Positions 1 to 5,231 of a DNA stretch of 9,478 nt are shown piece by piece; the stretch's first letter is position 1, and each line of letters starts with the position of its first letter. The notes below the pieces were generated by a model. It did no database searches. It saw only the letters and a list, made by a program, of their open reading frames with translations, and was not told the origin of the DNA. The DNA is taken from NCBI GenBank assembly GCA_002339265.1, contig DDKG01000042.1, positions 1 to 9,478 of the forward strand. The letters are read 5' to 3'. Source of the DNA: Massilia sp. UBA2604 (lineage in GTDB: Bacteria; Pseudomonadota; Gammaproteobacteria; Burkholderiales; Burkholderiaceae_D). The position numbers and the translations under genes are program-made.

Positions 1-1
1 C

Positions 2-295
2 GGGCAGATGGACGGCATGACCCAGCAGAACGCGGCCCTGGTCGAACAGGCCGCGGCGGCGGCCGAAAGCCTGCACGAGCAGACCGTGAACCTGGCGAAG
101 GCGGTGGCGATCTTCCGCGTCGCGCCCGGCCTGGACGCCGATGCGGCGGGCGTCGAAACGCAAGAGGAGGCGAGCGCGGAAGAAGCGCCGGAATCCGGCT
201 TCCAGGGCGTGGGCGAACGGCGCGCATCGGGCAGCGCGATGCGCGGCGGCCCGGTGCGCGCCCTGCCCGCGGCGCCCGCGCGGCGGCGCGCCTGA
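2..295 (+). CDS. Methyl-accepting chemotaxis protein, C-terminal fragment (5' truncated)
   Basis: This is the 3' end of a chemoreceptor gene that begins before the window; the frame is open from base 2 to the TGA at 293-295. The first ~40 residues carry the usual end of the MCP signalling domain: MTQQNAALVEQ, then an alanine-rich coiled-coil stretch with AAESLHEQ, then LAKAVAIFRV. In full-length receptors this helix belongs to the cytoplasmic hairpin that binds CheA and CheW. After it comes a 57-residue tail (bases 122-292), first Ala/Glu-rich and then Arg/Ala/Gly-rich, that looks disordered. It lacks a terminal NWETF-like CheR/CheB docking pentapeptide. Sensor domain and ligand cannot be seen. 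The gene converges on the DNA glycosylase, with 12 bp between the stop codons. Identification of the family is firm, although only the tail is visible. Confidence 0.85.
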   Translation, partial: GQMDGMTQQNAALVEQAAAAAESLHEQTVNLAKAVAIFRVAPGLDADAAGVETQEEASAEEAPESGFQGVGERRASGSAMRGGPVRALPAAPARRRA

Positions 296-307
296 AGTAC
301 GGTTCGG

Positions 308-877
308 CTAGCGGAACGGCCGGCTGACGAAACGCGAGCCGGCCAGCCCGAACCGCCACGGCACGTCGACCGCCTTCGAAATGCCGATGCGCGGTCCGGC
401 CACGAGCGCCAATCCCGGCTCGGCCGGCAGCAGCTCGAATGGTTGTTCCGACAACGCCATGCCATTGTGCGCACGGGTCACGCCCAGCGCCTGGCACAGC
501 TTGCCCGGCCCGGAACACAGCAGGCGCTCGTCCAGCGCGTCGCGCCGCACCCGCATGAGGTCCAGGCCCGCCACCGGCTCGAGCGCCCGGATCAGGACGC
601 CGGCGCCGTGCCCGGCCTCCTGGCACACGAAATTCAAGCACCAGTGGATGCCGTACGACCGGTAGACATAGGCATGCGCGGGCGGCCCGAACATCGACGC
701 ATTGCGCTCGGTCGGCCCGGAATACGCGTGCGAGGCCGGGTCTTCATGGTCATAGGCTTCGGTCTCGACAATCCGGCCGCCGACGCCGTCGACCAGCACC
801 GTGACGCCGATCAGCTGCTGCGCAACCGTCTCTGCCGGCTTCGAGAAATCGATCCCTGCAATTGTAGAAATAGCCAT
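308..877 (-). CDS. mpg: DNA-3-methyladenine glycosylase, AAG/Mpg family
   Basis: Base-excision repair enzyme that removes alkylated purines such as 3-methyladenine, and in characterised homologues hypoxanthine and ethenoadenine, leaving an abasic site. The 189 residues match the bacterial length for the family. By comparison with human AAG, the signature GGRIVETEAY (33-42) holds the general base Glu40 and active-site Tyr42. His50 and Tyr72 match the pocket residues His136 and Tyr159. Tyr75 in SYGIHWCLN matches the intercalating Tyr162, and Asn82 matches Asn169. LCSGPGKLCQALG is the second family signature. All key residues are present, so the enzyme should be active. The ATG at 877-875 has no Shine-Dalgarno sequence and a TAGAAT box lies only 6 bases upstream, which suggests a very short leader. 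The upstream gap is shared with the divergent HDOD gene. Confidence 0.95.
   Translation of the reverse strand: MAISTIAGIDFSKPAETVAQQLIGVTVLVDGVGGRIVETEAYDHEDPASHAYSGPTERNASMFGPPAHAYVYRSYGIHWCLNFVCQEAGHGAGVLIRALEPVAGLDLMRVRRDALDERLLCSGPGKLCQALGVTRAHNGMALSEQPFELLPAEPGLALVAGPRIGISKAVDVPWRFGLAGSRFVSRPFR
318..344. other. Inverted repeat (8-bp perfect stem) at the convergent 3' ends
   Basis: GGCCGGCT at 318-325 is perfectly complementary to AGCCGGCC at 337-344, around an 11-base loop. It lies inside the 3' coding end of the glycosylase gene, about 25 bases after the chemoreceptor stop. No T-tract follows on either strand, so it is not a standard intrinsic terminator. It might still slow or end transcription between the convergent genes, or be a chance result of GC-rich coding sequence. 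Confidence 0.3.
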
Positions 878-883
878 GCGCCG

Positions 884-889
884 ATTCTA
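884..889 (-). promoter_or_regulatory. Possible -10 box of the mpg gene
   Basis: Read on the minus strand this is TAGAAT, a 5/6 match to TATAAT. It ends 6 bases before the glycosylase ATG, so transcription would start at or next to the start codon (a leaderless or near-leaderless mRNA). That fits the missing Shine-Dalgarno. No good -35 is seen 16-18 bases upstream, so this is a weak call. Confidence 0.25.
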
Positions 890-982
890 GCGCGGGACAG
901 CATGACCCGCCGTTTTGGTGAAATTGACACAAGAATAGAGTGATAATGGCATTGCCTTGCTGCAATAACGAAATGACTCGGG

Positions 983-988
983 TATAGT
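983..988 (+). promoter_or_regulatory. Possible -10 box of the HDOD gene
   Basis: TATAGT matches the sigma-70 -10 consensus at 5 of 6 positions and lies 48 bases before the HDOD start codon. The -35 candidates are poor: CTGCAA at a 17-base spacing, or TTGCTG at a 20-base spacing. The nearby TTGACA at 924-929 is too far away to pair with it. Confidence 0.3.
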
Positions 989-1036
989 GGCAGCGTCCTC
1001 CGCATTTCCGCGAAGCCTATTCGCGCCTCCATCTCC

Positions 1037-1894
1037 ATGAACACCGTCGTCGAGCCCATTCCGCAGATCGACCAGGTCGATGCCCTGATCAAATCGATCC
1101 GCATCCCGCCTCGGCCCAGCCTGCTCGCCGACCTGCAACGCGAACTGGCGGCGGAAGATCCGTCGCTGGACGCCATCGGCAAGATCGTGGCGAGCGACGT
1201 CGGCATGTCTGGCGCCCTCCTGAAACTTGCCAATTCGGCCATCTATGGCGGCCGGCGCAAGGCCAAGTCGATCGAGCAGGCCATCCTGTTCCTCGGCATT
1301 AACCAGGTCGCGGCCATGATGACCGGCCTGCTGGCGCGCCAGGCGATTCCCGCCAACAGCGCGGCCCTGGCCAGCTTCTGGGACATCTCGACGCGCCGCG
1401 CGCAGGCGATGGTGTTCCTGTCGCGCCGCCTGCGCATGGGCGAGGCCGACGTTGCCCACACCTTCGGCCTGTTCTGCGACACCGGCGTGCCGCTGTTGAT
1501 GGAGCGTTTCAAGGATTACAACGTGACCTATGGCGCGGCCTCGCTCGAAGCTATCCGTCCCTTCACCGCGCTCGAAGTCGAACGCCACGACACCAGCCAC
1601 GCCGCCGTCGGCTGCCTGCTGGCGCGTAACTGGGGGCTGTCGGACCACGTGTCGTGGGCCATCCTGCACCACCACGACTACGCCGTGATCGACGACGCTT
1701 CGACCGCCGCGCCGGTGCGTTCACTGGTCGCGCTGTCGCTGCTGGCCGAGAACGCGATCTGCCGCTACCAGGGCCACGCCGAATCGAACGAGTGGAACAA
1801 GGGCGGCGCCGCGGCCTGCGCCTATCTCGGCCTGTCGGACGAGGAAACCGCGGAGATCCTGGACGAATTGCTGGAAGCCTTCCACGAAGACTGA
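1037..1894 (+). CDS. HDOD-domain signal transduction protein
   Basis: Cytoplasmic, all-helical HDOD protein of 285 residues and a single domain. The HDOD fold occupies about residues 15-220. It shows the family's opening IKSIRIPPRPSLLADLQREL, then IVASDVGMSGALLKLANSAIYG (48-71) split as the typical D-P/V-x-L-x-x-K-L-A-N-S-A-x-Y pattern, then SIEQAILFLG (78-87). The degenerate metal site reads HTFGLFCDTG (141-150), where catalytic HD enzymes have HD, so Cys147 replaces the histidine. The family generally lacks phosphohydrolase activity and acts as a scaffold or regulator in c-di-GMP, motility or stress signalling; the partner here is unknown. There is no receiver, GGDEF or EAL domain. The ATG at 1037 has no clear Shine-Dalgarno, and no better upstream start was found. 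A chemoreceptor lies nearby, but across the opposite-strand glycosylase gene. Confidence 0.9.
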   Translation: MNTVVEPIPQIDQVDALIKSIRIPPRPSLLADLQRELAAEDPSLDAIGKIVASDVGMSGALLKLANSAIYGGRRKAKSIEQAILFLGINQVAAMMTGLLARQAIPANSAALASFWDISTRRAQAMVFLSRRLRMGEADVAHTFGLFCDTGVPLLMERFKDYNVTYGAASLEAIRPFTALEVERHDTSHAAVGCLLARNWGLSDHVSWAILHHHDYAVIDDASTAAPVRSLVALSLLAENAICRYQGHAESNEWNKGGAAACAYLGLSDEETAEILDELLEAFHED

Positions 1895-1900
1895 AGCCTT

Positions 1901-1929
1901 TTGACTTCTGCCTGACACCGGCGGATACT
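1901..1929 (+). promoter_or_regulatory. Sigma-70-type promoter of the TPR lipoprotein gene
   Basis: TTGACT at 1901-1906 (5/6 match to the -35 consensus) is followed after exactly 17 bases by GATACT at 1924-1929 (4/6 match to the -10). Transcription would begin near 1936, about 27 bases before the lipoprotein ATG and ahead of its strong Shine-Dalgarno. The lipoprotein gene is therefore probably transcribed independently of the HDOD gene. Confidence 0.6.
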
Positions 1930-1962
1930 TCAATGTAAATACCTTGTAGGCAGGGGGGAGAC

Positions 1963-3141
1963 ATGAAGTATCTCGTGACCGGACTGCTGTCGCTGTCCTT
2001 GCTGCTGGGCGGCTGCGCCAGCACCACCCACTCTCCCACGCCACCCTCCGCGCTGTTCGCCGACGAGCGCTTCGCGCCGCCGTCCGAACCGGTCGGCGCG
2101 AAAGACCTGTTCGCGCTCAGCCCCGCGATGCGCGACTACCTGCACAGCGCCACCTTCACCCAGCGCCTGCGCGCCAGGGGCATGCGCCATGGCCTCGTGG
2201 ACGCGCTGTACAGCAAGACCGACCTGAAACTGGAATACGAATCGCGCATCACGCGCACCGCCAGCGAAACCTATAGCGCGCGCATGGGCAACTGCCTGTC
2301 GCTGGTCATCATGACGGCCGCCTTCGCGAAGGAACTCGGAATGCCGGTACGCTTCCAGAGCGCCGAGGTGGCCGACAGCTGGAGCCGCACTGCCGGCATC
2401 TACCTGTCGAGCGCCCACATCAACATCAGCCTGGGGCAGCATGCGTCCGACGTCCTGCGCGGCTACGACCCCGAACGGGTGCTGGTGGTCGACTTCATCC
2501 CGCGCGAGGAAGCCGCCAGCCTGCGCACCCGCGAGCTGGACGAAGAAGACGTAGTCGCCCTGTACCTGAACAACCGCGCCGCCGAGGCGTTGATACAGGG
2601 CCGCATCATTGATGCCTACTGGTGGGCGCGCGCGGCGGTGGCGGCGCGTCCCGACACGGCGACCACGCTCAATACGCTGGCCGTGATCTACCACCGCCAT
2701 GGCGAACTGGCGCTGGCCGAGCGCACCTTCCAGGCCGCGCTGGCGCGCGAGCCCGAGAACCTGTCGGTGCTGCGCAACCTGGAGCCGCTGCTGCTGGCGC
2801 TCGGTCGGCCGCTGGAAGCGCAGGCGCTGGCGAAGCGGATTGCCGCGATCGAGCCGACGCCACCGTATCACTATTTCGATATGGGCATGGTGGCGCTCAA
2901 GGCCGGCGAGTTCGACACGGCCGTGAAGCACTTCGCGCGCGAGGTGAAGCGGGCGCCGTACAACGACGAGTTCAGGTTCTGGCTGGGGATCGCGCACCTG
3001 AAACTGGGTCACCTGGGCGATGCGCGCGAGCATATCGCACTGGCGGTGGACCACAGCACGCGCGGGGAGATGCGCGAGGTGTATTCGGCCAAGCTGGCGC
3101 ATTTGCGCAAGGTGGCGACGACCGGGACGCGGCTTCGCTGA
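1963..3141 (+). CDS. Lipoprotein with transglutaminase-like domain and TPR repeats
   Basis: Envelope lipoprotein of 392 residues. The signal peptide ends in a lipobox, LGGC, with Cys18 as the lipidation site. Ser and Thr follow at 20-22 and there is no Asp at +2, so the outer membrane is the likely place. Residues ~55-180 resemble a transglutaminase/papain-like fold. A possible triad is Cys111 in ARMGNCLSL, His152 in SSAHINISLG, and Asp177 in VLVVDF. Residues ~200-370 form helical TPR-like repeats, for example LNTLAVIYHRHGELALAERT and DMGMVALKAGEFDTAVKHF. The ATG follows a strong AGGGGGGAG (1952-1960). The substrate is unknown; an envelope protease, amidase or cross-linking role, or a purely structural one, is possible. 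The domain call rests on motif pattern only. The C-terminal TPR part is more secure than the N-terminal domain. Confidence 0.85.
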   Translation: MKYLVTGLLSLSLLLGGCASTTHSPTPPSALFADERFAPPSEPVGAKDLFALSPAMRDYLHSATFTQRLRARGMRHGLVDALYSKTDLKLEYESRITRTASETYSARMGNCLSLVIMTAAFAKELGMPVRFQSAEVADSWSRTAGIYLSSAHINISLGQHASDVLRGYDPERVLVVDFIPREEAASLRTRELDEEDVVALYLNNRAAEALIQGRIIDAYWWARAAVAARPDTATTLNTLAVIYHRHGELALAERTFQAALAREPENLSVLRNLEPLLLALGRPLEAQALAKRIAAIEPTPPYHYFDMGMVALKAGEFDTAVKHFAREVKRAPYNDEFRFWLGIAHLKLGHLGDAREHIALAVDHSTRGEMREVYSAKLAHLRKVATTGTRLR

Positions 3142-3229
3142 TTATTTTTGGAGGTATGTCGATTTTCCGTGCCGCTGTTCGTCGTAGGGCTGAGTACCGG
3201 TTGCCCATCCACCCTGACGGAGAAATGCG

Positions 3230-3634
3230 ATGAACAAGCAGATCATTCTGAACCTGCCGGTGAAGGACCTGGACAAGTCCAGGACCTTCTTTTCCGCGCT
3301 CGGCTTTACCTTCAATGCCCGGTTCAGCAGCGAGCACTCGGCATTCATGCACATCGTCGGCGACACCATTCAGGCCATGCTGGCGACCGAGCCCTTCTTC
3401 GCCTCCCTGATCGACAAGCCTGTGGCGCAGGCAAGGGAAGCCAATGAAATCGTCATCTGCCTGAGCTGCGAAAGCCGTGAAGAGCTCGATCTGCTCATCG
3501 CCAGGGCCGTCGCTGCCGGCGGCCGTACACCTCACCCACCAGAGGACCATGGCTTCATGGTCGACCAGGGGTTCGAGGACATCGATGGCCACCTGTGGAA
3601 CCTGGTCTGGGTCGCGCCGGAGGAAAAACCATGA
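3230..3634 (+). CDS. VOC-family (glyoxalase/bleomycin resistance fold) protein
   Basis: Cytoplasmic vicinal-oxygen-chelate protein of 134 residues with paired beta-alpha-beta-beta-beta modules. The first module runs from ILNLPVKDLDKSRTFFSALG (6-25). The second ends in VDQGFEDIDGHLWNLVW (111-127). It looks like the PA1353-type VOC subgroup. Members bind a metal and a small substrate, but the reaction here cannot be told. Two usual ligand positions look changed: Asn8 stands in the first strand, and Asn124 stands where many members have Glu (LWE). Metal binding may be lost or altered. GGAGA at 3219-3223 is a good Shine-Dalgarno, 6 bases before the ATG. The stop overlaps the start of the next gene as ATGA (3631-3634), so the two are probably translated together. 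Confidence 0.9.
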   Translation: MNKQIILNLPVKDLDKSRTFFSALGFTFNARFSSEHSAFMHIVGDTIQAMLATEPFFASLIDKPVAQAREANEIVICLSCESREELDLLIARAVAAGGRTPHPPEDHGFMVDQGFEDIDGHLWNLVWVAPEEKP

Positions 3635-3972
3635 CGAAATTCCTTGTTTCCTTCCCGGCGAATGCGATGAACGTTGCTGCCGAAGACATTGCGGCTGTCA
3701 GCGCGGCGTCGCGCGCAGTCATTCGAGAGGCAAAAGCCGCCGGCATCTACGTGTTTGGTGGCGGAATCAATAGCGACGTCGCATCGACGATGGTTGCGGC
3801 CGACGGCAGTTGCACGAGCGAGACCTATCCGCAGACAACGCAATTCGATGGGGGCTTTTGCGTGCTCGATCTGCCGTCACGGGCCGAGGCTGTTCAGTGG
3901 GCGGCCAGACTGGCCGCTGCCTGCCGCTGCCAGCAGGAGCTGCGTGAGTTCTATTTCGACCCTGAGAGTTGA
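3631..3972 (+). CDS. YciI/DGPF-domain family protein
   Basis: Small cytoplasmic protein of 113 residues with the YCII-related (DGPF) ferredoxin-like fold. The opening is MTKFLVSFPANAM. Then comes a helix, AVSAASRAVIREAKAAGIYV (22-41), and a GGG turn. The family's closing block is DGGFCVLDLPSRAEAVQWAA (73-92), then ACRCQQELREF (97-107). No biochemical activity is established for this subgroup. The start is placed at ATG 3631 rather than an upstream in-frame codon near 3595, because it overlaps the VOC stop by four bases, has GGAGG (3619-3623) at proper spacing, and gives the usual N-terminus. Pairs of this type often sit beside an ECF sigma factor gene (ECF42-type groups), but none is present here. 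The gene converges on the glycosylase with 10 bp between stops. Confidence 0.88.
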   Translation: MTKFLVSFPANAMNVAAEDIAAVSAASRAVIREAKAAGIYVFGGGINSDVASTMVAADGSCTSETYPQTTQFDGGFCVLDLPSRAEAVQWAARLAAACRCQQELREFYFDPES

Positions 3973-3982
3973 CCATCCCTGG

Positions 3983-4483
3983 CTAGCAGTCATCCATCAA
4001 CTGTTTCCACCGTTCCAGCTTGGCGTCGAAGGACATGGCGGCATGGGCCGGCGAGGTCGATGGCAGGACGACCGTCCGGTAGCCCTGCGCCGCGAACAGC
4101 GGCGCGAACTTTCCCGCTGCCTGGCCGTTGAAGCCGACCACGGCCAGCTCGGGACATAGTCTGCGCAGCCGTTCGAAGTCGTTGGCGGCCGGCTTGCGGA
4201 TCGCGGAATCGAGGCTGCCCTCGCGCTCGCATTCCCCGAAGACATCCCACAATCCGATGTGGTGCTTGCGCAGGAGGTCGAGCCGGGCGGGATACGGAAT
4301 AGTCGCCGTATCTACGCCGGTCAACGCCGTCATCAGTGGCCAGAACCCATTGCGTGGATGAGCATAATACTGACCAGCGGCGAGCGAGGCGGCTCCTGGA
4401 AAGCTTCCCAGGATGAGAATATGCGTTCGGACGTCGAGAACCGGCGCCAGTCCGATGAGAGTAGGGACGGTTGCATTCTGCAT
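3983..4483 (-). CDS. Hypoxanthine (deoxyinosine) DNA glycosylase, UDG superfamily family 6
   Basis: Single-domain base-excision repair enzyme of 166 residues that probably removes hypoxanthine formed by deamination of adenine in DNA. Motif 1 is ILGSFPGAASLAAGQYYAHP (24-43), followed by Arg44 and Asn45. In the characterised family 6 enzymes the Asn of HPRN is the catalytic residue, here Asn45. Also typical are LWDVFGECEREGSLDSAI (78-95), NDFERL (101-106), FNG (118-120) and the C-terminal DNA-contact motif LPSTSPAHA (140-148). All family blocks are intact. The ATG at 4483 has no clear Shine-Dalgarno; TACAAT on the minus strand (4490-4495) could be a -10 giving a nearly leaderless transcript. 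The upstream gap is shared with the divergent toxin-antitoxin module. A Mug-type G:T/U enzyme is a less likely alternative. Confidence 0.9.
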   Translation of the reverse strand: MQNATVPTLIGLAPVLDVRTHILILGSFPGAASLAAGQYYAHPRNGFWPLMTALTGVDTATIPYPARLDLLRKHHIGLWDVFGECEREGSLDSAIRKPAANDFERLRRLCPELAVVGFNGQAAGKFAPLFAAQGYRTVVLPSTSPAHAAMSFDAKLERWKQLMDDC

Positions 4484-4536
4484 GCGGACATTGTAACGCT
4501 CGTCTGCAATGGATCTTGATACCTGATCGCGATGGC

Positions 4537-4574
4537 GCTACCTTGGTAGCACCTCACTCAATGATATATATCAT
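4537..4574 (+). promoter_or_regulatory. Probable operator of the toxin-antitoxin module (two dyads)
   Basis: Two dyad-symmetric sites lie side by side. The first is GCTACC-TT-GGTAGC (4537-4550). The second is the perfect 14-bp palindrome ATGATATATATCAT (4561-4574), which runs into the antitoxin start codon. Ribbon-helix-helix antitoxins typically repress their own operon by binding such sites, so autoregulation is inferred. TTGGTA (4543-4548) and the TATATA inside the second dyad could act as weak -35 and -10 elements, but transcription would then start at or beyond the ATG. A promoter further upstream is equally possible. No Shine-Dalgarno is visible before the antitoxin. Confidence 0.5.
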
Positions 4575-4857
4575 GTCGACAACATCACTCAAGCTTCCCG
4601 ATGAGCTCAAGCAGCGAGCAGTCAACGCGGCCCAGGAACTTGGCATCAGTCCGCATGCGTTCATGGTCGATCCAATCCGCCAGGCTGCTCACGCTGTCGA
4701 GCAGCGTGCTGCCTTCGTTGTGCAAGCGCGTCAAGCAAGGCAGGAGATGCTGGAAAATGAAGATGGATATGCGGCTGATGACGTACGGGCGTATCTACGG
4801 CCCCGTCTCGAGGGTCGCCAGGCTACGAAGCCATCCACCAAGCCATGGCGCGAATAA
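4573..4857 (+). CDS. Ribbon-helix-helix (CopG-like) antitoxin of a type II toxin-antitoxin module
   Basis: Antitoxin of 94 residues that should neutralise the downstream toxin and repress the operon. Residues 3-8 form the DNA-contacting strand (TTSLKLP region). Helix A follows (PDELKQRAVNAAQELG, 9-24), then helix B starting at SPHAFMVDPIRQAAHAVEQR (26-45). The rest, ~46-94, is a charged extension rich in Arg/Gln and ending in KPSTKPWRE, the part that normally wraps the toxin. Pro34 within helix B is unusual. The start is set at ATG 4573, which gives the family's normal N-terminus (MSTTSLKLP). The in-frame ATG at 4561 would add only MIYI and lies in the palindrome. No Shine-Dalgarno is evident at either. 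It overlaps the toxin gene by 13 bases. GC is visibly lower (about 45-60% per 60-base line) than in the flanking genes. Confidence 0.85.
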   Translation: MSTTSLKLPDELKQRAVNAAQELGISPHAFMVDPIRQAAHAVEQRAAFVVQARQARQEMLENEDGYAADDVRAYLRPRLEGRQATKPSTKPWRE

Positions 4858-5138
4858 GCTACTCCAGCCGTGCGCTGACTGACCTTGAACGTATCAGTGA
4901 TTTCCTTGCGCCTGAAGGCCCGGCTGCACAGCTTGAAGCACTGGATCTGATTGATGAAGCGGTGGACGTTCTCGTCCGGCACTCACTCATCGGTCGCCTG
5001 GCAGAGCATGACTTACGCGAACTCATCATTTCGCAGGCAAAAACCGGATGCGTCGCGCTCTACAGTTATGAAACGGACCAGGATGCCATCCTGATTCTCG
5101 CTATCCGACACCAGCGTGAGGCCGGTCTCTACGGATAG
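4845..5138 (+). CDS. ParE/RelE-superfamily toxin of a type II toxin-antitoxin module
   Basis: Small toxin of 97 residues with the ParE/RelE fold. The first half has two helices (ALTDLERISDFLAPEG, 10-25; then AAQLEALDLIDEAVDVLV, 27-44). The second half is the beta-sheet: GRLAEHDLRELIIS (50-63), TGCVALYSYETD (67-78), and ILILAIRHQREAGLY (82-96). The LREL strand and the IRHQRE ending are typical of ParE-type proteins, which poison DNA gyrase. RelE-type mRNA cleavage cannot be excluded from sequence alone. The ATG lies inside the antitoxin gene with no good Shine-Dalgarno of its own, so translation probably depends on the antitoxin and keeps the antitoxin in excess. It converges on the efflux operon, which ends in a terminator 12 bases beyond this stop. 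Confidence 0.87.
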   Translation: MARISYSSRALTDLERISDFLAPEGPAAQLEALDLIDEAVDVLVRHSLIGRLAEHDLRELIISQAKTGCVALYSYETDQDAILILAIRHQREAGLYG

Positions 5139-5149
5139 CACTCCCCCAT

Positions 5150-5183
5150 AAAAAAGCGGCGGTACGCTCGCACGCACCGCCGC
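5150..5183 (-). terminator. Intrinsic terminator of the RND efflux operon
   Basis: On the minus strand GCGGCGGT (5183-5176) pairs perfectly with ACCGCCGC (5163-5156) across a 12-base loop, and is followed at once by six T residues (A5150-A5155 on the plus strand). It lies about 50 bases after the outer-membrane-protein stop codon. On the plus strand the hairpin has no T-tract after it, so it should act mainly on the efflux operon rather than on the toxin-antitoxin transcript. A second small inverted repeat, CACAGCG (5221-5227) and CGCTGTG (5236-5242), spans the stop codon. Confidence 0.8.
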
Positions 5184-5231
5184 AAAGGGCAAACAATCTG
5201 CCAGGGGAGATAATTCAAATCACAGCGCTGA

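Noticed and set aside
924..947. Perfect TTGACA followed by GATAAT as a promoter
   Set aside because: The boxes are only 12 bases apart, too close for sigma-70 to use both; the pairing is probably accidental.
947..961. Sigma-54-like promoter, TGGCAT then TTGCT
   Set aside because: The spacing between the GG and GC elements is one base shorter than the strict -24/-12 consensus.
1930..3102. 390-codon minus-strand open frame opposite the TPR lipoprotein gene
   Set aside because: The plus strand has a promoter, Shine-Dalgarno, lipobox and TPR repeats; the minus-strand product has no recognisable features.
3142..3155. T-rich run after the lipoprotein stop as a terminator
   Set aside because: No convincing stem of useful length precedes the T-run, so I do not call a terminator.
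4526..4533. ATCGCGAT palindrome upstream of the toxin-antitoxin genes
   Set aside because: Only 8 bp and common by chance in GC-rich DNA; it is much weaker than the two dyads next to it.
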